Origin: Pseudomonadota bacterium | GTDB lineage: Bacteria > Pseudomonadota > Gammaproteobacteria > Steroidobacterales > Steroidobacteraceae | Reading direction: 5' to 3' | DNA length: 64,000 nt | NCBI GenBank assembly: GCA_021826035.1 | Contig: JAKBBE010000007.1 | Coordinates: 1-64,000, forward strand | Shown here: piece after piece, positions 27,825-37,568 of the stretch | How positions within the stretch are numbered: position 1 is the first letter of the stretch | Layout: every line of letters starts with the position of its first letter | Notes under the pieces: generated by a model | Database searches by the model: none | What the model was told of the DNA's origin: nothing | What the model saw: the letters and a program-made list of their open reading frames with translations, nothing else | Position numbers and translations under genes: made by a program

Positions 27825-29867
27825 GTGGACCCAACGTGCATTCGCAACATCGCGCTCACCGGCGCTGCGGGCGCCGGCAAGACGCTGCTCGCGGAAGCGC
27901 TCCTGTTTGCGGCTGGAGCGACCCGCGCCAAGGGCAGCATCGAGCGCGGCTCCACGGTCTCGGACTTCGATCCGCAGGAACGCGTGCTCGGCCACTCGCT
28001 TGAACCGGCCGTGCTGACGTTCGAGCACGCGGGCACACGGCTGCATCTGCTCGACACACCGGGCTACGCGGATTTTCTCCCGCGTACGTTCGCGGCGCTC
28101 GAGGCCGTCGATGCCGTCGCGGTCGTCGTGAGCGCAGTCACGGGTCCGGATGCGGTGACGCAACGGCTCATGAACTTCGCGCGCGAGCGGGGGCTGGCGC
28201 GGCTGCTGATCGTCAACAAGATCGACAGCCGAGAGGCGGATTGCGCGGGCGTTTGGGCGCGGCTGCGCGAGGGGTTCGGATCGGAGTGTCTGCCGATCAA
28301 CCTGCCGGCCGCACAGGGTGGAGAGGTGCGCGATTGCTTTTTCGATCCGCAGGAGAGTCCCGTTCAGTTCTCCACGGTGGGTGCGGCGCATACGGCCATC
28401 GTCGATCAGGTCGTGGAGCTCGACGAAGGGCTGATGGGGCTGTACCTGGAGCAGGGTGAGACGCTCTCGCCCGAGCAGCTGCACGCGCCGTTCGAACAGG
28501 CGCTGCGCGAGGGACATCTGGTGCCGGTGTGTTTCGCGTCCGCCGAGAGCGGTGCCGGCGTCGGAGCGCTGCTCGAGATCTTCGAGCGGCTGATGCCCAA
28601 TCCCGCCGAGGGCAACCCGCCGCTATTTCTCCTCGGCGAGGGCGATGCGGTCCGCCGCGTCGAAGTGCTGCCCGACCCCGAGCGGCACGTCATCGCGCAC
28701 GTCTTTCGCGTGACGATCGATCCGTACGTTGGGAAACTGGCGAGCCTGCGGGTCCATCAGGGCACGATCCGCCCGGGTGAGCAGCTCTACGTGGGCGATG
28801 CACGCAAGCCGTTCAAAGTGACGCACCTGTATCGGCTGCTGGGCAAGGACACCACGGAGATCCCGCAGGCCATTCCCGGGGATCTGTGCGCGTTGGCCAA
28901 AGTCGAGGAGCTGCACCGCGATGCGGTCCTGCACGACTCGCATGAGGAGGATCATTATCATCTCGCGCCCGTCGCGCTGCCGCCCTCGATGCTCGGGCTG
29001 GCGATCGAGCCGCAGCGGCGCGGGGATGAACAGCGGCTGGCCGATGCGCTGCACAAGCTCACCGCGGAGGACCCCGGAGTGCGCATCGAGCAACATGCCG
29101 CGGTGAACGAAACGGTGCTCTACGGCACCGGTGAGATGCACTTGCGGGTGCTGCTCGAGCGCATGCGCGAGCGCTACGGGGTGCAGGTGCGTACCCATCC
29201 GCCGAGCATTCCGTATCGCGAGACCATCACCCGCGCGGCCGAGGGACACAGCCGCCACAAGAAACAGACCGGTGGGGCCGGGCAGTTCGGCGAGGTGTAC
29301 CTGCGCGTCGAGGCGCTCGAGCGCGGCGCGGGCTTCGAGTTCATCGATGCGGTCACGGGCGGGGCGATCCCGGGTCAATACATTCCCGCGGTGGAGAAGG
29401 GCGTGCGCCAGGTGCTCGTGGAGGGCGCACTCGCCGGCTTTCCGCTGCAGGATGTGCGCGTCACGGTGCTCGACGGCAAACACCATCCGGTCGATTCCAA
29501 GGAGGTGGCTTTCGTCTCGGCAGGTCGCAAGGCGTTCCTCGATGCGCTCGGTAAGGCCAGCCCGATCGTGCTCGAGCCGATCGTGCACCTGGAGGTGACC
29601 GGCCCGGCAAGCGCGATCGGGGACATCACCGGTGATCTGGCGACACGCCGGGCGCGCGTCAACGGCAACCAGGAGCTGCCTGGGCACCGAGCGAGCGTCT
29701 CGGCGCTGGTGCCGCTGGCGGAGATCGGCGAGTACCCCTCGCGCCTGAAGTCCCTCACCGGTGGGCAGGGCAGCTATGTCATGGCGCTCAGCCACTACGA
29801 TCCGGTGCCGCCGCGGCGCCAACAGGAACTCATCGAGGCTTATCGTCCGCGCACCGAGGCCGACTGA
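27825..29867 (+). CDS. EF-G-like translational GTPase (second EF-G type)
   Basis: The 680-residue protein has the EF-G domain order: G domain with G1 TGAAGAGKTLL (13-20), G3 DTPGYADF (77-84) and G4 NKID (131-134); domain II; then domains III-V with ETITRAAEGHSRHKKQTGG and VDSKEVAFVSAGRKAFLDAL. The switch-II catalytic His of canonical EF-G (DTPGH) is Tyr here, and G1 lacks the usual HID. It resembles the EF-G2 group rather than the main FusA. GTG 27825 is chosen because homology begins there; GTG 27804 is possible. It follows the prkA cassette by 79 bases. Confidence 0.85.
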   Translation: MDPTCIRNIALTGAAGAGKTLLAEALLFAAGATRAKGSIERGSTVSDFDPQERVLGHSLEPAVLTFEHAGTRLHLLDTPGYADFLPRTFAALEAVDAVAVVVSAVTGPDAVTQRLMNFARERGLARLLIVNKIDSREADCAGVWARLREGFGSECLPINLPAAQGGEVRDCFFDPQESPVQFSTVGAAHTAIVDQVVELDEGLMGLYLEQGETLSPEQLHAPFEQALREGHLVPVCFASAESGAGVGALLEIFERLMPNPAEGNPPLFLLGEGDAVRRVEVLPDPERHVIAHVFRVTIDPYVGKLASLRVHQGTIRPGEQLYVGDARKPFKVTHLYRLLGKDTTEIPQAIPGDLCALAKVEELHRDAVLHDSHEEDHYHLAPVALPPSMLGLAIEPQRRGDEQRLADALHKLTAEDPGVRIEQHAAVNETVLYGTGEMHLRVLLERMRERYGVQVRTHPPSIPYRETITRAAEGHSRHKKQTGGAGQFGEVYLRVEALERGAGFEFIDAVTGGAIPGQYIPAVEKGVRQVLVEGALAGFPLQDVRVTVLDGKHHPVDSKEVAFVSAGRKAFLDALGKASPIVLEPIVHLEVTGPASAIGDITGDLATRRARVNGNQELPGHRASVSALVPLAEIGEYPSRLKSLTGGQGSYVMALSHYDPVPPRRQQELIEAYRPRTEAD

Positions 29868-29878
29868 CCGCTGTGGAC

Positions 29879-31252
29879 TCAGCCGTGGTGGAAGCGGCCG
29901 TGCGCCTGTGCGGGCCGCGCGGGCGGGTTTGCTTCCAGTGCCGCGATCACGCTGCGCAGGTCGGCGAGCAGGAGGTCGGCCATGTCCCGCGAGAAGCCTT
30001 CGCGGACCACGATTCGCAGCACCGCGATCGCTTCGGCGTCCTGGGGCATCGTGTAGGCGGGCACCTGCCAGCCATGGCTGCGCAGGCGCTCGGACACGTC
30101 GTACACCGAGTATCGCGTGGTCTCCTTGAGGCGAAACGCGAAGACCGGGATGGCTGATCCGTCGCTGAGCAGTGCGAAGGGACCGAGCGCTGCGATCTCG
30201 GCGGCGAGTTCGCGCGACACCGTGCACAGCGTGCGCATGATGCGCGTGTAGCCTTCGCGGCCGAGGCGCAGGAAATTGTAGTACTGGCCGACGATCGGGT
30301 TGCCGGGCCGTGAGAAGTTCAGAGTGAAGGTCGGCATGTCGCCGCCGAGATAATTGACGTGAAAGACCAGCTCCTCGGGCAGGTATGCCTTGCCGCGCCA
30401 CAGCGCCCAGCCGACGCCCGGGTACACCAGGCCGTACTTGTGGCCCGAGGTGTTGATGGACACGACATTGGGCAGACGAAAGTCCCAGCGCAGTTGCGGA
30501 TGAATGAACGGGGCGACGAAGCCGCCGCTCGCGGCATCCACGTGCAGCGGTACCTCGAGGCCGCGAGCCGCATTGTGCGCCACCAGCGCATCGTGGATTG
30601 CTTCAATCGGCTCGAACTCCCCGGTGAAGGTGGTGCCGAGAATCGCGACCGCACCGATGGTGTTCTGGTCGCAACGCGCCACCACCTCCTCGGGGGTGAT
30701 GACGTAGCGCCCCGGGCGCATGGGGATGTAGCGCGGCTCGACTTCCCAGTAGCGGCAGAACTTCTCCCACACCACCTGCACGTTCGAACCCAGCACCAGG
30801 TTCGGTGCCGCGGCGCTTCGGCCGGCGGCGCTGCGCTGCGCTCTCCAGCGCCACTTCATCGCCATGCCGGCGAGCATCACCGCCTCGCTCGAGCCGACCG
30901 CCGACACCCCGACGGGCCCTTCATGCTCCGGGGCGTGGAACAGTCGCGCGATCATGTTCACGCAGCGGGTCTCGAGCTCCGCGGTGCGCGGATACTCGTC
31001 CTTGTCGATCATGTTCTTATCGAAGGTCTCGGCCATCAGCCGCGCCGCCTCCGGCTCCATCCAGGTCGTGACGAATGTGGCGAGGTTCAGCCGGGCGTTA
31101 CCGTCGAGCATCAGCTCGTCGTGGATGAGCTGATAGGCAGTGCGCGGACTCATCTCGTGCGGCGGCAGAGAGTACTTCGGCGCCGGTTCGGACATGGTGC
31201 GCGAGCCGTAGGTCGGGGCCAGATCGGCGTCGGGAACGAGGGGTTTGACCAT
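29879..31252 (-). CDS. gadB: Glutamate decarboxylase
   Basis: The 457-residue PLP enzyme converts glutamate to GABA, consuming a proton (acid resistance). The PLP Lys272 sits in NTSGHKYGLVYPG. Other family segments include NLATFVTTWMEPEA, KNMIDKDEYPRTAELE, VGSSEAVMLAGMAMKWRW, HVDAASGGFVAPF and FTLNFSRPGNPIVGQYYNFL. Start ATG 31252 has an AGGAGG ribosome-binding site. It is the last gene of the glycogen operon, 89 bases after the LEA14-like gene. No glutamate/GABA antiporter is visible in the window. Confidence 0.95.
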   Translation of the reverse strand: MVKPLVPDADLAPTYGSRTMSEPAPKYSLPPHEMSPRTAYQLIHDELMLDGNARLNLATFVTTWMEPEAARLMAETFDKNMIDKDEYPRTAELETRCVNMIARLFHAPEHEGPVGVSAVGSSEAVMLAGMAMKWRWRAQRSAAGRSAAAPNLVLGSNVQVVWEKFCRYWEVEPRYIPMRPGRYVITPEEVVARCDQNTIGAVAILGTTFTGEFEPIEAIHDALVAHNAARGLEVPLHVDAASGGFVAPFIHPQLRWDFRLPNVVSINTSGHKYGLVYPGVGWALWRGKAYLPEELVFHVNYLGGDMPTFTLNFSRPGNPIVGQYYNFLRLGREGYTRIMRTLCTVSRELAAEIAALGPFALLSDGSAIPVFAFRLKETTRYSVYDVSERLRSHGWQVPAYTMPQDAEAIAVLRIVVREGFSRDMADLLLADLRSVIAALEANPPARPAQAHGRFHHG

Positions 31253-31341
31253 GGGCGGCAGGCCTCCTGAGCGGATGCGCGTGAGCGCCCGTACCACTGG
31301 CCCGGGCGCACTCCGGCGGCGCGGCCTGCGCCGGCGGCGGA

Positions 31342-31797
31342 TTACTTCAGGACGAACTGCCCGCGTTCGTCGAACGGCAGTTCGCGCAACAGACCGCGGG
31401 CCAGCTCGACCTTGCCCCGCAGCCGGTACGCTACCGGACGCGCGCCGCCCCGACCGAACAGCGTGAACAGCGCCCCGGCCATGTTCGCGGTGACCTCGGT
31501 GTTGAACTGCGCCGTGCCGTGCGGCGGCACCGTGAATCGTCGCGCGCTGCGGCCGTCGGCCACCCGGTGGCCGTTCAGCGACAGGGCGTACTGAAGCGAT
31601 TCGATCGGCAGGCTGATGCTGTTGGGATTGCTGACCCGCAGGCGCACCTCGAGCTGCTGCTGCCAGAAGTCCGCGCGCAGCACCCGTACGCCGAGCACGG
31701 TCAGGTGCGGGGCGCGCAGATTCGGGGTGAGCCACGCGCACCCGCCGAGCACGGCGGCGAGCAGGAGCGGGGCGAGCTTCAGTGCGCGCCGCGTCAT
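31342..31797 (-). CDS. LEA14-like (WHy domain) lipoprotein
   Basis: The 151-residue protein has a lipoprotein signal (LKLAPLLLAAVLGGCAW) and a single LEA type 2/WHy domain: LEVRLRVSNPNSISLPIESL, YALSLNGHRVADG, FTVPPHGTAQFNTEVTANM. This fold is linked to desiccation and stress protection, and in bacteria such proteins are anchored in the envelope. ATG 31797 is chosen as the start of the signal peptide; ATG 31815 would overlap the GH57 gene. It lies 7 bases downstream of that gene. Confidence 0.85.
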   Translation of the reverse strand: MTRRALKLAPLLLAAVLGGCAWLTPNLRAPHLTVLGVRVLRADFWQQQLEVRLRVSNPNSISLPIESLQYALSLNGHRVADGRSARRFTVPPHGTAQFNTEVTANMAGALFTLFGRGGARPVAYRLRGKVELARGLLRELPFDERGQFVLK

Positions 31798-31804
31798 GAG
31801 TCGG

Positions 31805-33517
31805 TCAGCTGGCATAGGAGCGGCGCATCACCCCGCCGTGCTCAGGACTACCACCGCCGGTGGCGATCGGCTGAGCGAGCGTCGCGGGTGGCGTGCGCCC
31901 GATCTGTTCGTAGAGGCGGCTCAGCTGACGGCGGAACAGCGCATCGAACTGACTGACCGCCTCGGCGGGATTGTAGTCGCCGAACCACCAGAACCAGTCC
32001 GAGCTCTCGCACAGCGCCAACTGCCGCTGCGCGGCGCGCTGCGCGTGCGCATCCAGCGCGCCGCTGGCGATGACCTCATCGAAGGCGATCTTTGCCTCGC
32101 ACAGCAGGTCCCACGCCCGGTTCTTCGCCGCATCACCCATCCAGGTGGTGAGCGTGCCATGCACCCAGCTGCCGGCCATCAGCTGCGGCAGCGTGATCGG
32201 CATCAGGCCGCGCGAGACGCAGGCCCCGAGCGTCGTCAGCTCGAGCTGCGGATGCGCCGCGAGCAGCGTGTACAGCGCGCGCAGGAAGTAATAGCCGTTG
32301 AACGGGTAGTGTTCCCAGGCGTTCTCACCGTCGAGCGCAATCAGCACCGCGTGTCCGGGGGTGCCGCTGTACTGGCGTGCCAGCTGCGCCAGCGCGTCGA
32401 CGAGGTTGTGCGCGGCATCATCGCCGTGCCACGTGGCGTACGTGAAGCCGATCAGGTCCGAGAGCGTGTCGTCGCGGAAGAACTGCATCAGGGAGCTGCC
32501 CGCGAGCCGGTACGGCCGGTTGAAGACCTGGGCATCGAGGCTCGGCGGTTGCGGCGCGAGTGCCGCGGTGCGTTGCAGCGAACCGTGCAGCACGTTGGCA
32601 CTGCTCGCGACCCACTTGAAGCCAAAGCGCTCGAGCATCTCGAGGGTGGGGCGGCTGACGGCGCCCTCGGACGGCCAGCAACCGACCGGACGAGTGCCGA
32701 AGGTCTGCGTGAACAGCCGCAGACCCTCACGCACGTGCCACTCGGCGCGCTCGGGCCCGCCGGGATAGCCCGGTAGCTTCGGCAGCGGCAGGTTCGGCAT
32801 GGCATCGCGCGCGGCCTGGAAGTCAAACAGCAGCGGCATGATCGGGTGGCCGTACGGCGTGACCGACAGCTCGCACCGACCCTGCTCGCTCAGGCGCCGG
32901 TAGCGTGGCACGATCTGCCCGAGCAGCGAGCCGATCAGGGTCAGCAGCTCGCGTCGCTGCGCAGCGGTGAAATCGCGGCCTTGCTCGGTGAGTCGGGTGA
33001 CCAGCGGATCGCTGCGGCGCACCGTCTCGCCCATCCACGCCAGGTGATACCACACGGCAAGATCCTGGATGAACTGGTCCGAGGCATAGCTGACGCGCTC
33101 GGGCGTGGCGAGCGTGTCGGCGATCGAGGCGAGCTCTAGATAGGGCCCGAAGCGCTCGATCATCTGCTTGCGCTGGGCGCGCAAGCAGGCATGCAGGCTC
33201 TCCAGCCGCTCGGCCGGCGCGCTCGGCACTGGATCGGGTCCGAGCAACGCGAGCACCGGGTCGGGCAGTGCGCTACCGGTGCGCAGATGCTCGGCGACGG
33301 CCGCGGCGAGTGCCTCGATCTGTTCGAGCAGCACCGGGGTGAAATTCACCACGGCACGCGCCTCTGGGATCGCCTCCAGGTGCGCGGCCATGTCGGTGTA
33401 GTCCTTGATGGCGTGCAGGTACGTCCAGGGCAGGACATAACGCCCGGTGAGCGCGTCGCGGTACTGCGGCTGGTGCATGTGCCACAACAGAACGACCGGC
33501 AGGCGCGGGGTGGACAT
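31805..33517 (-). CDS. Glycoside hydrolase family 57 enzyme
   Basis: The 570-residue cytoplasmic enzyme begins with the GH57 hallmark LLWHMHQPQYRD and HAIKDYTDMAAHLE. The likely nucleophile Glu is in GCWPSEGAVS and the acid/base Asp region is VLIALDGENAWEHYPFNGYY. GH57 proteins are alpha-amylases, 4-alpha-glucanotransferases or branching enzymes; this one probably trims or rearranges glycogen, given glgC (7-base gap) and glgP upstream in the same operon. The exact activity cannot be fixed from sequence. Confidence 0.9.
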   Translation of the reverse strand: MSTPRLPVVLLWHMHQPQYRDALTGRYVLPWTYLHAIKDYTDMAAHLEAIPEARAVVNFTPVLLEQIEALAAAVAEHLRTGSALPDPVLALLGPDPVPSAPAERLESLHACLRAQRKQMIERFGPYLELASIADTLATPERVSYASDQFIQDLAVWYHLAWMGETVRRSDPLVTRLTEQGRDFTAAQRRELLTLIGSLLGQIVPRYRRLSEQGRCELSVTPYGHPIMPLLFDFQAARDAMPNLPLPKLPGYPGGPERAEWHVREGLRLFTQTFGTRPVGCWPSEGAVSRPTLEMLERFGFKWVASSANVLHGSLQRTAALAPQPPSLDAQVFNRPYRLAGSSLMQFFRDDTLSDLIGFTYATWHGDDAAHNLVDALAQLARQYSGTPGHAVLIALDGENAWEHYPFNGYYFLRALYTLLAAHPQLELTTLGACVSRGLMPITLPQLMAGSWVHGTLTTWMGDAAKNRAWDLLCEAKIAFDEVIASGALDAHAQRAAQRQLALCESSDWFWWFGDYNPAEAVSQFDALFRRQLSRLYEQIGRTPPATLAQPIATGGGSPEHGGVMRRSYAS

Positions 33518-33524
33518 GAGCGGC

Positions 33525-34796
33525 TCAGCCGGCGACGCGCCGCAGCATCTCTGCGGTCACCAGCACGACGCCTTTCTCGGTGACCAGGAAGCGCTCGGCA
33601 TCGGCCTCGCGGTCGACACCGATGCTCATGCCGTCGGGGATCTCGCTGCCCTCATCGATGATGGCGCCGCGGATCACGCAGCTGGCACCGATGCGGGTGT
33701 TGGGCAGGATCACCGCCCGCTCGATGGTGCTGCGCTCCTCGACCCGCACGTTGGAGAAGAGCAACGATTCGCGCACATACGCACCTGAGATCACGCAGCC
33801 TGCCGAGACCATCGAGTTGATCGCCTGTCCGCGCCGGCCGTCCTCATCGAGGATGAACTTCGCCGGCGGTTGGTGCACCTGGTAGGTCCAGATCGGCCAG
33901 TCCTCGTCGTAGATATTCAGTTCCGGCTCGACGTGCACCAGCTCGAGGTTCGCCTCGTAGTAGGCATCGAGCGTGCCGACGTCGCGCCAATAGCTCTGCG
34001 CGCGAGTCTTGACGTCCTGGAACGGGTAGGCGAACACCTGCAGTGCGCCGGCGATGGCCTTCGGCAGGATGTCCTTGCCGAAATCGTGCGAGGAGGCCTC
34101 GTTGGTGGCATCTTCGCGCAGGAGCATCTCGAGCAGCCGGGTGTTGAACACGTAGATGCCCATCGAGGCGAGGATCGTATCCGGCCGGCCCGGCAGCGTG
34201 TCGGGCACCGGGGGCTTTTCGCTGAATTTCGTGACCCGGTTCCATTCCGTCGCGGTGAGCACGCCGAAGTGGCGTGACTCGCTCGCCGGCACCTCGACGA
34301 CACCCATGGTGACATCGGCGCCCTTCTCCACGTGGTAGGCGATCATCGGGCCATAATCCATCTTGTAGATGTGATCGCCGGCGAGCACCAATACGTGCTT
34401 GGGTCGGTGCGAGAGGATCAGCTCGATGTTCTGGTACACCGCGTCCGCGGTGCCTTGATACCAGTTCGCGCCCATCTGCTGCTGGGCGGGCACGACCTCG
34501 ATGAATTCACCGAATTCACCGCGCAGATAGCTCCAGCCGTGCTGCACGTGCGCAATCAGCGACTGCGCCTTGTACTGCGTCAGGATCCCAATCTGGCGGA
34601 TGCCAGAATTGACGCAGTTCGACAGCACGAAATCCATGATGCGGAACTTGCCGCCGAAGGGCGTTGCGGGCTTGCAGCGGTTGGCGGTGAGATCCTTCAG
34701 CCGCTCCCCGCGGCCGCCGGCCATGATGATCGCGAGCGTGCTGCCGGTCAGCCGGCTTACGTAGCGTCCGGAGGCGCGCGCTGGTTGCTGCATCAT
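33525..34796 (-). CDS. glgC: Glucose-1-phosphate adenylyltransferase
   Basis: The 423-residue enzyme makes ADP-glucose for glycogen synthesis. The nucleotide loop is IIMAGGRGERLKDLT. KPATPFGGKFRIMDFVLSNC, ANWYQGTADAVYQN, VLVLAGDHIYKMDYGPMI, FSEKPP and YWRDVGTLDAYYEANL follow. A left-handed beta-helix C-terminal domain completes it. ATG 34796 is selected; GTG 34811 is an alternative five codons upstream. It lies between glgP and the GH57 gene, so synthesis and breakdown of glycogen share a transcript. Confidence 0.97.
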   Translation of the reverse strand: MMQQPARASGRYVSRLTGSTLAIIMAGGRGERLKDLTANRCKPATPFGGKFRIMDFVLSNCVNSGIRQIGILTQYKAQSLIAHVQHGWSYLRGEFGEFIEVVPAQQQMGANWYQGTADAVYQNIELILSHRPKHVLVLAGDHIYKMDYGPMIAYHVEKGADVTMGVVEVPASESRHFGVLTATEWNRVTKFSEKPPVPDTLPGRPDTILASMGIYVFNTRLLEMLLREDATNEASSHDFGKDILPKAIAGALQVFAYPFQDVKTRAQSYWRDVGTLDAYYEANLELVHVEPELNIYDEDWPIWTYQVHQPPAKFILDEDGRRGQAINSMVSAGCVISGAYVRESLLFSNVRVEERSTIERAVILPNTRIGASCVIRGAIIDEGSEIPDGMSIGVDREADAERFLVTEKGVVLVTAEMLRRVAG

Positions 34797-34854
34797 GGGC
34801 CCGGGGCTCACTGGTGGGTCTGACGGAGTCTATCCTAGCAGTCTCGCGCACCGC

Positions 34855-37419
34855 TCAAAGCCATTTCATCAGACCCATGCCGAGCGGGTGGGCGAGCAGT
34901 TCGTGCCAGGGATAGATCCGCACCTCGGTCGCGAACTGGCCGCAGCCCGGCGGCTCGGCTTCGAGTGCGAAGACTGCCGCGCCCTCAGTCCACTCGCCGG
35001 TGTGCCGCAGCGGTGCGCTCCACACGCCGGGGCGTGGCGGCGTGCTGAAGGCGCACAGCGGTGGTGGCTCGGTGCTCGAGTGCGGCAGCAGCCGTCGGGC
35101 GTGGAACTCGATGCGCACATCGTCCGGCTGCAAGCCGGGCAGATGCGCCGCGATGCGCAGCCGGACCCGCTGTTCGCGGGTGATCTCGGCCGAGGCGTCC
35201 TCGATCAGCCGCAAATCGATGCGGTTCCAGGCGGCGCGGATGCGCTGCTGCCATTCGGCCAGCTGGCGAGCGCCCGCATAGTCGTGCGTGGCGAGCCGAC
35301 GATGCTGCTCGGCCGCCGGACGGTAGAGCTTCTCGGTGTAATCGCGCAGCATGCGATCCATGTTGAATCGCGGGATGACGCTCATCATGGCTTGCTTGGC
35401 GCGCCGGATCCACTCGGTGGAGCGACCGCGGACGTCGCGCTGGTAGTAGAGCGGGATCACCTCTTCCTGCAGCGTATGCAGGATCAGTTCCGACTCGATC
35501 GCATCGCGCCGGTCCCAGTCCTGCACGTCGGAGGGCGGGATGCCCCAGCCGTTGTCCGCCATGCACCCCTCGGCCCACCAGCCGTCGAGCACGCTCAGGT
35601 TCAGCCGGCCGTTGATGGCCGCCTTGATGCCCGAAGTGCCGCTCGCCTCGAGCGGTGCGATCGGCGTGTTGAGCCAGACGTCGACGCCCGAGACCAGTGA
35701 GCGGGCGAGCTGCAGGTCGTAGTCCTCGAGGAAGATGATCCGGCCAATGAACTCCGGGGAGGTCATCAGCTGGCGGATCTCGCGCAGCACTTGCTTGCCC
35801 GGCTCGTCGGCCGGGTGCGCCTTGCCGGCGAACAGCAGGACCACCGGGCGGTCCGGATCATTGAGCAGGCGGGCGAGCCGCGCCCGGTCGCGCAGCAGCA
35901 GCGTGGCGCGCTTGTAGGTCGCGAAGCGGCGCGCGAAGCCGATGGTCAGCACCTCGGGACGGGCCGGATCGAGCAGCCGCGTGATGCGTGCCAGCTGCGC
36001 CAGGCTCATGCCCTTGCGCCGATACTCGCGCTCGAGCCGCTGGCGCACCGCATCGAGCATCTTGGACTTGACGGCCTGCGAGGTCTCCCAGAACCGCTCA
36101 TCGGGCACCGCCTCGAGGCCGCCCCAGAACGCCACATCGTTCAGCCGCTCGCCCCAGTGGGGGCTGAGTTCGGCGTCGAAGAACCCGCCCCAGAGCTTGT
36201 GCAGGAAGGTCGGTACGTGCACGCCGTTGGTGACGAACCCGACCGGATTGTCCTCGGGGCGGATCTGCGGCCAGTGATCGGCGCACAGCTGCGCCGAGAC
36301 GGTTCCGTGGATGCGGCTCACCCCATTGATGTGGCGCGCGCCATTCAACGCCAGGCGGGTCATATTGAACATACCCGGCACCGACGGGGCACTGCCGAGT
36401 TCGAGGAAGCGCTCGACGGGCAGGCCCAGATCGTTGATGAAATCCTGGAAGTGCTCGAGGATCAGGCCGTGCCCGAACGCGTCGTGACCCGCCGCGACCG
36501 GGGTGTGGGTGGTGAATACGCAGGCGGCCGCCGTCGCCTCGAGCGCCGCCTCGAAGGGCAGATCGCGGCTCATGTGCTCGCGCATCAGCTCCAGGATCAG
36601 AAACGCCGCGTGCCCCTCATTGAGGTGCCAGGCCGCCGGTGCGAGCCCGAGTGCACGCAGCGCACGCACCCCGCCGATGCCGAGGATCATCTCCTGGCGT
36701 ACGCGCGTCGACTCGTCCCCGCCGTAGAGCCGCCGGGTGATGTCTCGGTCCGAGGGCGCATTCTCGGGCGTATTGGTGTCGAGCAGATACACCGGCACTC
36801 GGCCGGCCTGAGCCCGCCAGATCCGTGCGGTGACGTCGCGGCCGCCAATGCGCACCGCGATCGAGATCCACCGTCCGCCGGCGTCGCGCACGGGCTCGAC
36901 CGGCAGGTCGCGCGGGTCGTGCGCCTTGTACTCGGCGTGCTGCACGCCGTCGTCATCGACCGTCTGGGTGAAGTAGCCTTGTTCGTAGAGCAAACCGATT
37001 GCCACGAAATGCGCGCCGGCATCGCTGGCGGCCTTGCAGTAGTCCCCGGCCAGCACACCGAGGCCCCCCGAGTAGATCGGAAAACTCTCGTGAAAGCCGT
37101 ATTCGGCGCAGAAGTACGCCACCAGCGGCTCGTCTGCCGGAGGCTTGGCGGCGAGGTAGGTATCCAGCAGCTGCAGTGCGGCGTGATAGCACCCCAGGTA
37201 CTGCGGGTCGCCGGCGGCCGTGTCGAGTGCGGATTGGCGCACGCAGCGCAGCATCAGCCGCGGGTTGCCCCCGCATTGCTTCCACAGCTCAGGCTCCAGG
37301 TCCTCGAACAGGGCGCGGATCGGCCGATGCCAGCTGAAAAACAGGTTGCTGGCGAGTTCCGGCAGGCGCGCGAGCGCCTCGGGAATGACGGGGGTGATTT
37401 CGAGCAGAGTATTGCGCAT
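34855..37419 (-). CDS. glgP: Alpha-glucan (glycogen) phosphorylase
   Basis: The 854-residue GT35 enzyme releases glucose-1-phosphate from alpha-glucans. It is of the shorter, bacterial/archaeal type rather than the classical MalP/GlgP form. The PLP-binding lysine is in EASGTSGIKAAINGRLNLS, with the downstream LDGWWAEGC. Also seen are AYFCAEYGFHESFPIYSGGLG at the N-terminus, WHLNEGHAAFLILEL, FVTNGVHVPTFL and GFARRFATYKRATLL. It is the first gene of the five-gene minus-strand operon, so the promoter should lie in the ~150 bases before the divergent DUF192 gene. Confidence 0.96.
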   Translation of the reverse strand: MRNTLLEITPVIPEALARLPELASNLFFSWHRPIRALFEDLEPELWKQCGGNPRLMLRCVRQSALDTAAGDPQYLGCYHAALQLLDTYLAAKPPADEPLVAYFCAEYGFHESFPIYSGGLGVLAGDYCKAASDAGAHFVAIGLLYEQGYFTQTVDDDGVQHAEYKAHDPRDLPVEPVRDAGGRWISIAVRIGGRDVTARIWRAQAGRVPVYLLDTNTPENAPSDRDITRRLYGGDESTRVRQEMILGIGGVRALRALGLAPAAWHLNEGHAAFLILELMREHMSRDLPFEAALEATAAACVFTTHTPVAAGHDAFGHGLILEHFQDFINDLGLPVERFLELGSAPSVPGMFNMTRLALNGARHINGVSRIHGTVSAQLCADHWPQIRPEDNPVGFVTNGVHVPTFLHKLWGGFFDAELSPHWGERLNDVAFWGGLEAVPDERFWETSQAVKSKMLDAVRQRLEREYRRKGMSLAQLARITRLLDPARPEVLTIGFARRFATYKRATLLLRDRARLARLLNDPDRPVVLLFAGKAHPADEPGKQVLREIRQLMTSPEFIGRIIFLEDYDLQLARSLVSGVDVWLNTPIAPLEASGTSGIKAAINGRLNLSVLDGWWAEGCMADNGWGIPPSDVQDWDRRDAIESELILHTLQEEVIPLYYQRDVRGRSTEWIRRAKQAMMSVIPRFNMDRMLRDYTEKLYRPAAEQHRRLATHDYAGARQLAEWQQRIRAAWNRIDLRLIEDASAEITREQRVRLRIAAHLPGLQPDDVRIEFHARRLLPHSSTEPPPLCAFSTPPRPGVWSAPLRHTGEWTEGAAVFALEAEPPGCGQFATEVRIYPWHELLAHPLGMGLMKWL

Positions 37420-37568
37420 GGCACCGGGATTCGAAACGAGGGTTGCCCGGAAAGTCTAGCCGCTTCGGACCGCTCGTGCGCGCATCGGGTCACGCTCCTT
37501 TGTGGTGCATCCCACCTCTGGGCGGCATGTGCGAGAATGCCGAGCCGTCGCGCAAGCTGGAGCGTGTC

